NCBI RefSeq assembly: GCF_050596425.1
Contig: NZ_CP192292.1
Coordinates: 1,612,001 to 1,676,000, forward strand
Origin: G963665925 sp050596425
Lineage (GTDB): Bacteria; Bacillota; Clostridia; Peptostreptococcales; Acidaminobacteraceae
Reading direction: 5' to 3'
DNA length: 64,000 nt
Below, one piece after another: positions 1 to 9,600 of this stretch; positions within the stretch are counted from its first letter, which is position 1; the number at the start of each line of letters is the position of its first letter. A program made the position numbers and the translations under genes. Under the pieces are notes generated by a model that worked only from the letters and a program-made list of their open reading frames with translations, searched no databases and was not told the DNA's origin.

Positions 1-1
1 A

Positions 2-328
2 ATTTATGAGAATATGGAGAAACACGCCATTTATCTTGAAGAAAAACTTGGTCAACTCATAGACAAACATGGCATAAAGGCACAAACAGTACGCTTTAAG
101 GGTATGATCTGTCTATTCTTTGCTGAAGGAGAATTGAAGGATTATGACGCTGTTAAAGAATCAGATACTGAAATGTATGCAAAGTACTTTACTGGCATGC
201 TAAAAAGAGGAATTTTACTTCCGCCTGCACAGTTTGAAGGCATGTTCTTATGTGCGGCCCATACCACGGAAGATATGGATGCCTACCTAAATGCTGTTGA
301 CGAAGTCTTTGGTGAGTTGGTGAAATAA
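2..328 (+). CDS. hemL: Glutamate-1-semialdehyde 2,1-aminomutase, C-terminal part
   Basis: The reading frame is open from the first bases of the window, so this is the 3' end of a longer gene; about 108 residues are present. The segment LLPPAQFEGMFLCAAHT followed by a short acidic helix is characteristic of the C-terminus of HemL, the PLP enzyme that converts glutamate-1-semialdehyde to 5-aminolevulinate at the start of tetrapyrrole synthesis. The PLP lysine and most of the fold lie outside the window. Its stop codon overlaps the ATG of the next gene (TAATG), which suggests co-transcription and ties the following transport genes to tetrapyrrole metabolism. A related class-III aminotransferase is possible but less likely. 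Confidence 0.8.
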   Translation: MYENMEKHAIYLEEKLGQLIDKHGIKAQTVRFKGMICLFFAEGELKDYDAVKESDTEMYAKYFTGMLKRGILLPPAQFEGMFLCAAHTTEDMDAYLNAVDEVFGELVK

Positions 329-1392
329 TGAGCGAATGGACAAGCGGCCTTTCAGCCTCGGTTGAGAGACGGCATAAAAAGCATATTGTCATTGGACTGG
401 GTCTAATGTTATGCCTGCTCATGGCCATTGTCTTTTCTGTGGGCATAGGTCGGGCGGATTTAACGCCTGCAGTCGTTACACGTGTTATGGTTTCTAAAGT
501 AACAGGAATGTCTGATCTGGCATCGGATATTCCTGCACATTATCAGGCCATTGTATGGGATGTTCGTGTGCCAAGAATTCTTAGTGCAGTTCTTATTGGT
601 GCAGGTCTGGCTGTCTCAGGCGCAATTTTTCAGTCTATACTGAGAAATCCTTTAGCGGATCCTTATACCATCGGCGTTTCGACAGGGGCGGCTTTTGGCG
701 CATCCATAGCCATATTCATGAACATAATACTCGGAAAGTATTTGCCGGTGACCCCTTTTGCCCTTGCTGGTGCTTTTTTAAGTTTAAGCCTGGTTATGAC
801 CATAGCTAGAAGAAATGGCATGATCAGCTCTAATAACTTGATTATAGCCGGAATCATTGTAGGCTCTATCCTGTCTGCTGGCATGAGTTTTTTAAAGAGT
901 GCTGCTGGAGAAAATGTGGCGGCCATAGTACACTGGTTGCTTGGATCGCTGGCTTCAAGAAGCTGGGATCATATCATGCTCCTTCTGCCTTTTATTGTGA
1001 TTGGCTGTGGGCTTAGCATTGAGTTTGCCAGTCGTCTTGACATTATGAGCCTGGGGGAAAGAGAAGCTAGACATCTGGGGGTTGATCCACAGAAAACCAT
1101 GCGTCTCTATCTTCTAATCGGATCTTGTATGACAGCGGTCTGTGTGGCAGTGGGCGGAATCATTGGTTTTGTTGGCCTTATAGTGCCACATATGATTCGA
1201 TTTGGCTTAACATCAAGAAATGCCATTTTGATACCACTTTCTACTGTGGCTGGGGCCCTGCTCCTTCTTATGGCTGACAACATATCAAGGATACTCTTTA
1301 ATGTAGAAGTGCCTGTAGGTGTTTTAACCACCCTACTGGGCGGCCCCTTCTTTATCTGGCTCTTTATGAAGTCAGGGAAAGGACGTGGCTGA
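328..1392 (+). CDS. FecCD/BtuC-family ABC transporter permease
   Basis: This 354-residue, very hydrophobic protein of about ten membrane segments forms the channel of an iron-siderophore, haem or cobalamin importer. Family marks are visible: the ILRNPLADPYTIGVSTGA region near residues 105-125, the EREARHLGVDP coupling segment near 235-245 that contacts the ATPase, and GFVGLIVPHMIR near 285. Length is normal for the family. The start overlaps the hemL stop and the stop overlaps the ATPase start, so the genes are translationally coupled. The nearby CbiK lipoprotein and binding protein suggest a corrinoid or metal-tetrapyrrole substrate, but substrate cannot be read from this protein. Confidence 0.9.
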   Translation: MSEWTSGLSASVERRHKKHIVIGLGLMLCLLMAIVFSVGIGRADLTPAVVTRVMVSKVTGMSDLASDIPAHYQAIVWDVRVPRILSAVLIGAGLAVSGAIFQSILRNPLADPYTIGVSTGAAFGASIAIFMNIILGKYLPVTPFALAGAFLSLSLVMTIARRNGMISSNNLIIAGIIVGSILSAGMSFLKSAAGENVAAIVHWLLGSLASRSWDHIMLLLPFIVIGCGLSIEFASRLDIMSLGEREARHLGVDPQKTMRLYLLIGSCMTAVCVAVGGIIGFVGLIVPHMIRFGLTSRNAILIPLSTVAGALLLLMADNISRILFNVEVPVGVLTTLLGGPFFIWLFMKSGKGRG

Positions 1393-2147
1393 TGATAAAA
1401 CTTGAAAACATAAGCTTTTCTTATAATAAGAGTCCATTCATAGATGACCTAAATCTTTCTGTTAAGAAGGGCGAAATGGTCTCTATACTGGGACCAAACG
1501 GGTCAGGCAAGTCAACTGTTGTGAAGCTTTTAACGGGTGAAATGAAACCGAATTTTGGTGAGGTTCTCTTTGAAAATGAGTCCATTCATAAAATTCCCGT
1601 ACGTATGCTGGCTAGAAAACTTGCCGTTATGACGCAAAATGCAAGAGTCAATTTTCCCTACACCTGTCTTGAGGTTGTGCAAATGGGCTTATACCCCCAT
1701 AAGGATCTTGGGCTTGGTATTGACAAGAGGGAAGTTGATGACATTTATAAATTGATGTTAAAAACACAAACGCAGGATTTTGTGGATAAACTCATCACGG
1801 AAGTTAGTGGTGGGGAAGCCCAAAGGGTTCTTCTTACACGAGTCCTGGCGCAAGATACACCTGTTATCATTCTGGATGAGGCATTCAGTGCAATGGATGT
1901 GGCTCATCGTGTAGACATGCTGAAAATCATGAGAAACCAGGTAAAAGACCATGGAAAATCTGTCATAGCGGTCATGCATGATCTCAATATGGCCTATTTA
2001 AACAGTGACCGGGTTGTTTTAATGAAGGACGGTCATATCGTAAAACATGGTCCGACAGATGAAGTCATGACGCCTGAAAACTTATATCATGTTTTTGGGA
2101 TTCGTGTCACCAAGGTTGATGGCAGAGGGTTTTTAATAGAAGTCTAA
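1392..2147 (+). CDS. FecE/BtuD-family ABC transporter ATPase
   Basis: This 251-residue cytoplasmic ATPase powers the adjacent permease. The Walker A motif GPNGSGKST (about residue 35), the signature VSGGEAQR (about 138), Walker B VIILDEAFS (about 157) and the switch histidine in MHDLN (about 196) are all present. Length and motif spacing match the FecE/FhuC/BtuD group. The ATG lies inside the TGATG junction with the permease gene. The substrate is presumably the same iron or corrinoid compound as for the permease. Confidence 0.92.
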   Translation: MIKLENISFSYNKSPFIDDLNLSVKKGEMVSILGPNGSGKSTVVKLLTGEMKPNFGEVLFENESIHKIPVRMLARKLAVMTQNARVNFPYTCLEVVQMGLYPHKDLGLGIDKREVDDIYKLMLKTQTQDFVDKLITEVSGGEAQRVLLTRVLAQDTPVIILDEAFSAMDVAHRVDMLKIMRNQVKDHGKSVIAVMHDLNMAYLNSDRVVLMKDGHIVKHGPTDEVMTPENLYHVFGIRVTKVDGRGFLIEV

Positions 2148-2287
2148 CTATAATTTTGGTTTACATATAGCTAAACCGAGGGTCAAAGTAAAACATGTGA
2201 AAAAGGGTGCTGAATTTCTCTTAGAGGCGATGCCTTTATCGATATATATATTATAAAATCATGGGCTATAATTAGGAGGATTTACAC

Positions 2288-3163
2288 ATGAAAAAATTAA
2301 TGGCACTTATACTACTAGTAACATTGGCACTGGCAGGATGTGCCGAGGCGGCTCCTGACACGGACAAATCCAAAAGAGCAATCCTTGTGGTGAGTTTTGG
2401 AACAAGCTACTCAGACACACGCGAGCTTACAATCGAAGCCACTGAAGAGGCTTTTGTTAAGGCGTATCCTGATTATGACATCGCTCGTGCCTTTACAGCA
2501 CAAATTATAATCGACAAGCTAGAAGAACGCGATGGCATTGAAGTGGACAACATGCAAGAAGCACTTGAAAGATTAAAGAAGGAAAAGTATTCAGAAGTTA
2601 TTGTTCAGCCAACGCTTATTATGAATGGTGCAGAGTACGATGAAATGGTGGCTGTGGTAGAAGAATACGAAGAGGCTTTTGACAAACTTGTTGTTGGGGA
2701 TGCCCTTCTTACAAGTCATGAAGACTACGAGATCGTTATAGAAGCACTTAAAGCACAAATAGGCGATCTAGCAGAAGATGAAGCTGTTTTACTGATGGGT
2801 CACGGCACACACCACTTTGCTGATGCGGCATATTCTGCAATGGATTTAAGATTTAAAAATGCAGGTATGGACAATGTCTTTGTTGGAACAGTGGAAGGCT
2901 ATCCTCTATTTGAAGATGTGACACCAAGACTTGAAGAAAAAGGCATTAACAAGGTAAGACTTATGCCTTTCATGCTTGTTGCTGGTGACCATGCTTCTAA
3001 TGACATGGCTGGTGACGAAGATGACAGCTGGAAGGTTATGCTCAAGCAACAAGGATATGCTGTTGAAACGTATATGCATGGTCTAGGGGAACTTAAAGAG
3101 ATTCAGGATCTATTTGTTGCCCATGCTGAAGCGGCTATGCATGGTGAAGAACACGCTGAATAG
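2288..3163 (+). CDS. cbiK: Exported CbiK-type cobaltochelatase lipoprotein
   Basis: This 291-residue protein belongs to the CbiK class of anaerobic sirohydrochlorin cobaltochelatases, which insert a metal into a tetrapyrrole. The metal-site residues expected in the family are visible: His172 in GHGTHH, the glutamate in NGAEYDEM near 118-125, and His235 in AGDHASND. It begins with a lipoprotein signal peptide ending in the lipobox LALAGC, so it should be anchored outside the membrane; ordinary CbiK is cytoplasmic. Exported CbiK proteins are known in Desulfovibrio. AGGAGG precedes the ATG by a normal distance. The position inside an importer cluster suggests metal or tetrapyrrole capture at the cell surface rather than cytoplasmic B12 synthesis, which is inference. 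Confidence 0.85.
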   Translation: MKKLMALILLVTLALAGCAEAAPDTDKSKRAILVVSFGTSYSDTRELTIEATEEAFVKAYPDYDIARAFTAQIIIDKLEERDGIEVDNMQEALERLKKEKYSEVIVQPTLIMNGAEYDEMVAVVEEYEEAFDKLVVGDALLTSHEDYEIVIEALKAQIGDLAEDEAVLLMGHGTHHFADAAYSAMDLRFKNAGMDNVFVGTVEGYPLFEDVTPRLEEKGINKVRLMPFMLVAGDHASNDMAGDEDDSWKVMLKQQGYAVETYMHGLGELKEIQDLFVAHAEAAMHGEEHAE

Positions 3164-3173
3164 GGGTGTTGAT

Positions 3174-4640
3174 TTGAGAAATGTAAAATTCAAGACGCTG
3201 GCTTGGTCCAGCGTCCTTGTTCTTTTGGTTATATTTTTAGGAAGATATTGGATTGAGCGTGGACTTGATCATGTTGATTTTCTGGACACCAGAGAATATG
3301 TGATCGATTTCACGGATGATTCGGGGCGAAGGGTGAAGATGGAAGCGCCGGCTAGCCGGATTATCTCCCTTTACTCGGCCCATACAGAAAACCTATTTGC
3401 CCTAGAACTTGATAAAGAAATTATAGGTGTTGGTACATCAGAATCTTATCCGATTGAATTTCGGGATAAGCCGGTTTTTGATTATAAGTCTGACCCTGAA
3501 AAGGTTATCGCGGCACGTCCAGACCTTGTCTTAATCAGACCCTTCATTGAAAGAAAGCAACCAGACTTTGTGGATGCCCTAAGACAATCAGGTATATCTG
3601 TTGTGTCTTTTTATCCCCAAAGTCAAGATGCCTTTGACGCCTATATTATGAACCTGGGGCTTGTAACAGGTCGGGAAAAAATGGCTGAAAGAAAACTAAA
3701 GGCCTTTCATGAACAAATGTCAGCTCTTAGGACGATCACCAAAGACATTGAGCCTAAGATCAATGTGTTTTTCGAGTCATCAGATGTGGAAATTAAAACT
3801 GTGACGCCAGATTCTATGGCGGCAAGAGCCATTGAAACAGCTGGTGGCATTAATATCGCATCAGATGCTCAGGCTATTACTAAGGGCAGTTCCATCGCGG
3901 CCTATGGACCAGAACGTGTTCTAGAAAAAGCCGATCAGATTGATGCTTACGTGACCCAGCGTGGTGTTATGGGGGCTGGTGGAAACCTACATACTATTTC
4001 CATACGTCCGGGATTTGACACAGTGAAAGCCGTACGAAATGGAAAGGTTCTTGAGATCAACCAGAAAATAATTTCATCTCCGACCTTTAGGCAGGTGAAA
4101 GGGGCCTATGATCTGGCTCGATTCTTCTACCCTGAAGTTATGGATGATTTAGACCATTTGAGAAAAGAAGAACCTCTAAATCGGGTGGATGCAGCTGAGA
4201 TTTATGTTCGTTATGACCACCGTCCATTCTTTGCGCCGACCGCTTCATACTATGATGACACATACGCAGGCCATACATACGGTATGTTTGAGGATGTTCC
4301 TTCATCTTATGATAGATTTGACTTTGTGGAAACAGCTGTTAAGGCCGGATTCATGGATGGATTTAAGGCCATTGATGAAGAGACAGAAGAAGAAATTGAG
4401 TTGTTTGATGTTGAGGGTCATGTTACTAGAGATGAGTTTGCAAAAGCACTTTTCCTATTCTATGACCTTGTGCCGCAAGATGTCCATATAGAAATTTCTG
4501 ATATAGAAAACTGTGACAACCAGAAAATTGTACAGACCTTGGTTGACCATGGTGTGCTTGGACTTGAAGAAGGCAAGTTTAACCCTGATCGACCAGTAAC
4601 AGGACTAGAAGTGATAGAGACACTGGAGAATATAAAATGA
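3174..4640 (+). CDS. FecB/BtuF-like binding protein with SLH-like tail
   Basis: I choose a TTG start at 3174 because AGGGGTG sits just before it and an N-terminal membrane anchor follows at once; an upstream ATG at 3114 would overlap the cbiK gene by 50 bases. The resulting 488-residue protein has one membrane anchor (about residues 6-24) and no lipobox cysteine. A class III periplasmic-binding-protein region (about 40-330) contains ASRIISLYSAHTENLFAL, EKVIAARPDLVLI and AAYGPERVLEKADQID. The last ~120 residues resemble two S-layer homology repeats (AVKAGFMDGF; FNPDRPVTGLEVIETL). It is the likely substrate receptor of the upstream importer, held at the cell surface. The SLH assignment is by motif appearance only. 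Confidence 0.75.
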   Translation: MRNVKFKTLAWSSVLVLLVIFLGRYWIERGLDHVDFLDTREYVIDFTDDSGRRVKMEAPASRIISLYSAHTENLFALELDKEIIGVGTSESYPIEFRDKPVFDYKSDPEKVIAARPDLVLIRPFIERKQPDFVDALRQSGISVVSFYPQSQDAFDAYIMNLGLVTGREKMAERKLKAFHEQMSALRTITKDIEPKINVFFESSDVEIKTVTPDSMAARAIETAGGINIASDAQAITKGSSIAAYGPERVLEKADQIDAYVTQRGVMGAGGNLHTISIRPGFDTVKAVRNGKVLEINQKIISSPTFRQVKGAYDLARFFYPEVMDDLDHLRKEEPLNRVDAAEIYVRYDHRPFFAPTASYYDDTYAGHTYGMFEDVPSSYDRFDFVETAVKAGFMDGFKAIDEETEEEIELFDVEGHVTRDEFAKALFLFYDLVPQDVHIEISDIENCDNQKIVQTLVDHGVLGLEEGKFNPDRPVTGLEVIETLENIK

Positions 4641-5461
4641 TTCGCATAGACACTTTACGAAAAGAGTATGGCGATATCATTGCGGTGAACGATTTATCGC
4701 TCAGCATAGAGGCTGGGCGATTTTTCGGCCTGCTTGGTCCGAATGGGGCTGGTAAGACAACCCTTATACGCCTTATGGTGGGCCTGATTGGACCAGATAG
4801 TGGTCAGGTTCATATAGATGACCACTTGATTCACCGAGATGCCAACGCCATAAAAAAAAGAATAGGCATTGTTTCCCAGCATATAAATCTTGATAAGGAG
4901 TTGTCTGTCGCAGAGAATATGGAGTTTTCTGGACGAATGTACGGCCTGACGGGGAAAGAAGCACGAAAAAAAGCAGATGAAATGATTGCCTTTTTTAGCC
5001 TTGAAAAGCACAGGAACAAAATATGTAAAAAACTCTCTGGGGGCATGAAGCGAAAATTAATGATTGCAAAAGCCCTTATGCACGACCCGGTTGTTCTCTT
5101 CCTTGACGAACCAACCGTTGGTGTGGATGCTGTTGCAAGACGAGATATTTGGCGTCTTTTAAAAGAAATCAACGAAAAAGGAACAACCATACTCTTAACC
5201 ACTCATTATATGGAAGAAGCTCATAATCTGTGTGATGAAATTGGTCTTATGAACTCTGGAAAAATACTTCGAAAAGATACACCAGAAGGTCTAATTGACA
5301 GACTTGGACGAACGGCAGTTGAGACAGAAGCGCAGACTTGCTTCTTTAAGTCGATGGATGAAGCCAAGACCTATGCAGCCTCTTTATCAGAAATGTACAC
5401 AATGCGAAAAACCAGTCTTGAAGATGTTTTTATTTCCGTTTCAGAGGGGGCGACACTATGA
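4637..5461 (+). CDS. ABC-2 type transporter ATPase
   Basis: This 274-residue ATPase has Walker A GPNGAGKTT near residue 34, signature LSGGMKRK near 134 and Walker B VLFLDEPT near 155, followed by GVDAVARR and TTHYMEEA, the pattern of drug, antibiotic or polysaccharide exporters (NodI/CcmA group). It overlaps the preceding binding-protein gene by 4 bases and the permease gene by 4 bases, so it is in the same operon as the importer. The exported compound is unknown. A role in moving a tetrapyrrole or related molecule outward is possible from context but not shown. Confidence 0.9.
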   Translation: MIRIDTLRKEYGDIIAVNDLSLSIEAGRFFGLLGPNGAGKTTLIRLMVGLIGPDSGQVHIDDHLIHRDANAIKKRIGIVSQHINLDKELSVAENMEFSGRMYGLTGKEARKKADEMIAFFSLEKHRNKICKKLSGGMKRKLMIAKALMHDPVVLFLDEPTVGVDAVARRDIWRLLKEINEKGTTILLTTHYMEEAHNLCDEIGLMNSGKILRKDTPEGLIDRLGRTAVETEAQTCFFKSMDEAKTYAASLSEMYTMRKTSLEDVFISVSEGATL

Positions 5462-6195
5462 GAGAAGTCTTAACCATCTTGTGGCGGGAGTGGGTCTTTT
5501 TCAAACATAGATTTTTCAAAATCACTTCTGCACAAATTGTAACGCCCATACTTTACTTAGTGGCCTTTGGATGGGGCGTGGGTGAAAACCTTGAAATGGG
5601 TGGCAACCAGTATATGTCCTATATTTTACCGGGCGTCGTTGCCCTAACATCCATGCGGACAGCCTTTAGTGCCATATCCATGCGGGTGAGTGTGACACGC
5701 CTGCATGAGAAAAGCTTTGAGTCCTATTTGGCAGCACCCATCCAGATTCACTGGCTGGCCATTGGTCACATACTGGCAGGGGCCCTTCGAGGTCTTTATG
5801 CATCCCTGCTTATATTACTGGTGGGTATACCCTTTGGTGTCCTTTATGCCATTGATTTTCCCTTTATTCTTGTCTGTTTTATAAACGGGATTATGTTTGC
5901 GGCTCTAGGTTTTTTTGCCGCCATGATGATAGACACCCACTACGATATGAACCGGTTTACAAGCTTTGTTATTACCCCCATGGCCTTTTTGTGCGGCACC
6001 TTTTTCTCCCTGAAAAAACTGCCCTGGGTCATTCGTCAAGTGATAGAACTCCTACCATTAACCCATTCAACGAGACTCCTAAGAGCCATCGTTCTTGGAG
6101 GGCGTATAGAAATGTTCTCATTTTTAGTCATGCTGGTCTATGCAGTTATATTCACAGCCTTGTCTATTCGGGCTTGTTATGAGGAAGTTGTATAG
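5458..6195 (+). CDS. ABC-2 type transporter permease
   Basis: This 245-residue protein with about six membrane segments resembles NodJ-type ABC-2 permeases: an N-terminal FKITSAQIVTPILYLVAFGW region, a central GLYASLLILLVGIPFG segment and the C-terminal CGTFFSLKKLPWVIRQVIEL motif. It partners the upstream ATPase, with overlapping stop and start codons. It is the last gene of the operon and is followed by a strong terminator. The substrate is not evident. Confidence 0.9.
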   Translation: MREVLTILWREWVFFKHRFFKITSAQIVTPILYLVAFGWGVGENLEMGGNQYMSYILPGVVALTSMRTAFSAISMRVSVTRLHEKSFESYLAAPIQIHWLAIGHILAGALRGLYASLLILLVGIPFGVLYAIDFPFILVCFINGIMFAALGFFAAMMIDTHYDMNRFTSFVITPMAFLCGTFFSLKKLPWVIRQVIELLPLTHSTRLLRAIVLGGRIEMFSFLVMLVYAVIFTALSIRACYEEVV

Positions 6196-6255
6196 AGAAC
6201 GGATTTACATGGATTATTTTACACTTAGTATATGGTTTTAAATTCGATTATAAGG

Positions 6256-6301
6256 CCCGGTTGGGTGTCTGCTAGTAATGCGGATACCCAACCGGGTTTT
6301 T
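6256..6301 (+). terminator. Rho-independent terminator of the first operon
   Basis: A perfect 11-bp stem (CCCGGTTGGGT at 6256-6266 with ACCCAACCGGG at 6286-6296) is followed directly by a T run. It lies 60 bases after the last exporter gene. Confidence 0.9.
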
Positions 6302-6668
6302 CATTCTAGTATGGATATAGATTCATGGTGCTTGTTTTAAGATATATTCAAATCTAGTGGTCTTTAAAAAATAAAAATTATGTAACATTACAACAAAAAA
6401 ATCCGTGTATATAGGTGGAGAACAACTTTAGTAGTTTGTCGGCAATTTAATGGTGTCAGCGGTTATCCGTGGTTTATAAATCATTTGAAATTGGGTTATA
6501 TTTATAAGTTATCATGTGTAATAGATGTATATATTTTATAAATCAATTTAAAATATGTAAAAGAATGAATTTCTAATAGTTAGAAAATGGTTTATAATGG
6601 TATAGAGTAAGTAAGTGGTAATAAGAAAAATATAAGAAAAAAGTATACTAAATTAGGAGGTAATGTAA
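6302..6668 (+). promoter_or_regulatory. AT-rich leader and promoter region of RHS locus 1
   Basis: This stretch holds no gene. It is very AT-rich. A TATAAT at 6593-6598 is a plausible -10 element, but its -35 partner (TTCTAA, 16-base gap) is weak. A strong ribosome site (TAGGAGG) lies just before the ATG at 6669. I see no clear operator or riboswitch. Confidence 0.4.
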
Positions 6669-9600
6669 ATGAGGCAAAGGGTGATTGCAAGATTTCTTAT
6701 CGTGGTCTTATTATTTGGTAACCTGATACAGTTTATTGATATAGCACCTTCTAATTACAGTTATGCAGTTAGCAGTACAATGTTCGATAGTACAAGTTCA
6801 GGAGCAATTGTGACCAGCCAGGGTGCAATAACGATTGATGATTTGGTTGCTCCAGAAATAGATTTTGATTCTTCTAAAGTCACATCAAATGGAGCAATTT
6901 ACATAGATATAACGGATAACAATCCACCAGAAGCCGAATATATGATTCAAGTGGAAACAGATACACACATAGAGAAGGACTTAAAACAAATTTCGTCTGG
7001 TTACTATTTTACTTTTGGAATAGATAATGGGGTACTTTATGGATGGGGAAGAAACTCTAATGGCCAACTAGGGCTCGGACATACCAATTCAGTTTACTCA
7101 CCAACCAAAGTCGCTCTTCCGCAGCCTGCACTAAAAATTAGTGCAGGATACAAGCATGCCATTGTGTTAATGGCAAACGGTCAAGTTGCAGTGTGGGGAG
7201 ATAACGGTTATGGTCAACTTGGTGACAGCACAACGACTGACTCAGCAGAACCTATAATTCTTGATCTTGAAAACATTGTAGATGTCTCAGCGGGATATTA
7301 TAATTCTTATGCCGTTGATAAGTTTGGGAACGTATATGGAGGGGGAAGGAATTCTGATGGCCAATTGGGGATTAACACGACAGCCAGTCAGTATGAACCC
7401 ACTCAGATGAGCTTACTAGAATCTGCACTTCAAGTTGAAGCAGGTTACAAACATGTTCTTGTCTTGACATCTAATGGCGATGTGTATAGCGTAGGCGAAA
7501 ATGCTGCAGGCCAACTTGGATTAGGCGATGATAACGATAGACTGGTTCCAACAAAAATTAATTTAGATGGGACTGCTAAAGATATTGGTACGGATTATAA
7601 GCATTCAGGTGCAGTACTTACAGATGGACGCCTTGCGATGTGGGGATATAATTCAAGCGGACAACTCGGAGATGGTGAGACGTCATTCAAAATGTCACCA
7701 GTTTATCATGAATTTGATAAAAAAGTAGAACAAATTTCTGTGGGGCGGTATCACTCAATAGCGATATTAGAAGATGGTGGATCTTTAGGTGCTGGAGATA
7801 ATGGTTCAGACCAGCTATTCAATGCAAGTGGAGCAAGTGGTTTCACATCACTTGGCCTGCCGCGACTTGTCTCGCAAATGGATTCAGGATACAAGTCTAA
7901 TGTGGTCGCCATATCCACTGATGAGGTATACGGTTTTGGTAATAATTCCAATGGTGAGCTAGGCAATGGAAATGCAGAAAGTAGTCTTAATCTTGAAAAG
8001 TCTGGTCATTTAAATGTTAGTGATTTAAGTTATTTTGACTCAAATAATTTGCTTACTAATATGAAATCTTGGAACATGTATGAAAGTAAAGAAGTTGATA
8101 TTTCTAGTTTTAAATCGAATACAGCTTATAGAGTAACTCCATTCGTTAGAGCTGAAGCAGGAGACATTCCATTAGGTGGGCCATCTATAAGTGTATTTAT
8201 TATTACAGAACCTGCTGATCCACCCGAAAATTTACACGTGGTTGAAAATACATCAGAGACCATGACTCTTACATGGAATGAAGTGGGCTATGTCAATGAT
8301 TACAGTTTAGAAGTAAACGGGAATGATGTGTATAGCACATCAGACACGAGCTATAAACTCACGGGCTTGCAGAGTAACCAAGAATATGAAATTCGTATTA
8401 GATCAAATAATTCTATTGGACAAGGTGAGTGGTCGAAGGTCCAAAAGTTCAGGACTAAAGCAGGCATTATGGATTATCAGTTGCCAAGTGAATATCAACT
8501 CAATGGGGTCAGGCTTTCAGGAAACAAGCTTACCTTGGATAATTCATTTGAAGAACAGCAGAAATCTATAATATTTTACAGCACGTTTGAGAATGCAGGT
8601 ATTTATGACTTCTCTGAGTATGAGATAGTGGTTGTTGCAGATACTGATGTGGACTTTAATAAAAACATTCGTAGCAGTGGTGCAAAAGTGTTTCAGTATA
8701 TTGCATATGGAAGTCGGTTTGAAGACACCGATGCTTTTGTAGAAATGATTAAATCTGAAATACAGAATTTTAAAAATCTTGGTATTGCAGATGGAATTTT
8801 CTTTGATGAAGTTTCTGTGGGCTATTGGGGCAGTGGTTTAAGAGATGATCCTGAGAAAATTCAAGCTTTTGCAGGGCGACTAGATGAAATTACAGATTAC
8901 ATGAGCTCTATTGGATTAGAGTCTATAGTTAATGGTAGTACAGGGTTTGCTAAACTTGGAGACTATTATCTGTGGGAAAGCTTCTTAGGTACATTTGGAG
9001 AGAAACATTTTATATGGTCACTTGATGATACTGGAAGAACCGCTAATGGAGTGGCGGGAATTGACTATTTTAAATCTATAAATGACTGGACTATTACGGG
9101 GGATGTAACAACTTCAGATACAATAAATGGTTCAGGTCCAGCGACACTTGAAATTCTAGTTGATACGGAAAACTATCTTGACCCTGTTGATAAAGCACCA
9201 TTTTTTGAATGGATGGATTTAATTGTTTCAGGAGAAAACTTATCTTCATCCAATGTTAAAGTGCAAGCTTGGTTGGGGGATAGTTTACCGTTTGATCAGA
9301 ACACTTGGCACGATGTAGGCGAAGTTGCTATAAATGAGGAAAGTGCCTACAAAATAAGAGATCATGCAAAGTATGTAAAGTTGAAAGTATCAATTGATGA
9401 AACAAGCTACACCATAGATAAACTTGATATGTGGTTTGACAGGAATTTTGAGTATTACGATGTTGTTTCTGATTATACTCCGGGTGAACATAGACCCCAC
9501 CATTACGAATATAACTTATCTAAAAGAGATTATTTGCAGAATGTAATGGAGGAATATGGAACTCGTATATTTACACATACTTTTGGTGAATCAGGCGATA

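Noticed and set aside
2148..2287. Cobalamin riboswitch upstream of cbiK
   Set aside because: The conserved B12-box GCCACTG and its surrounding elements are absent from these 140 bases.
4831..5202. Antisense open frames over the ABC ATPase gene
   Set aside because: They overlap a clear ATPase with all motifs and have no start signals or recognisable sequence.
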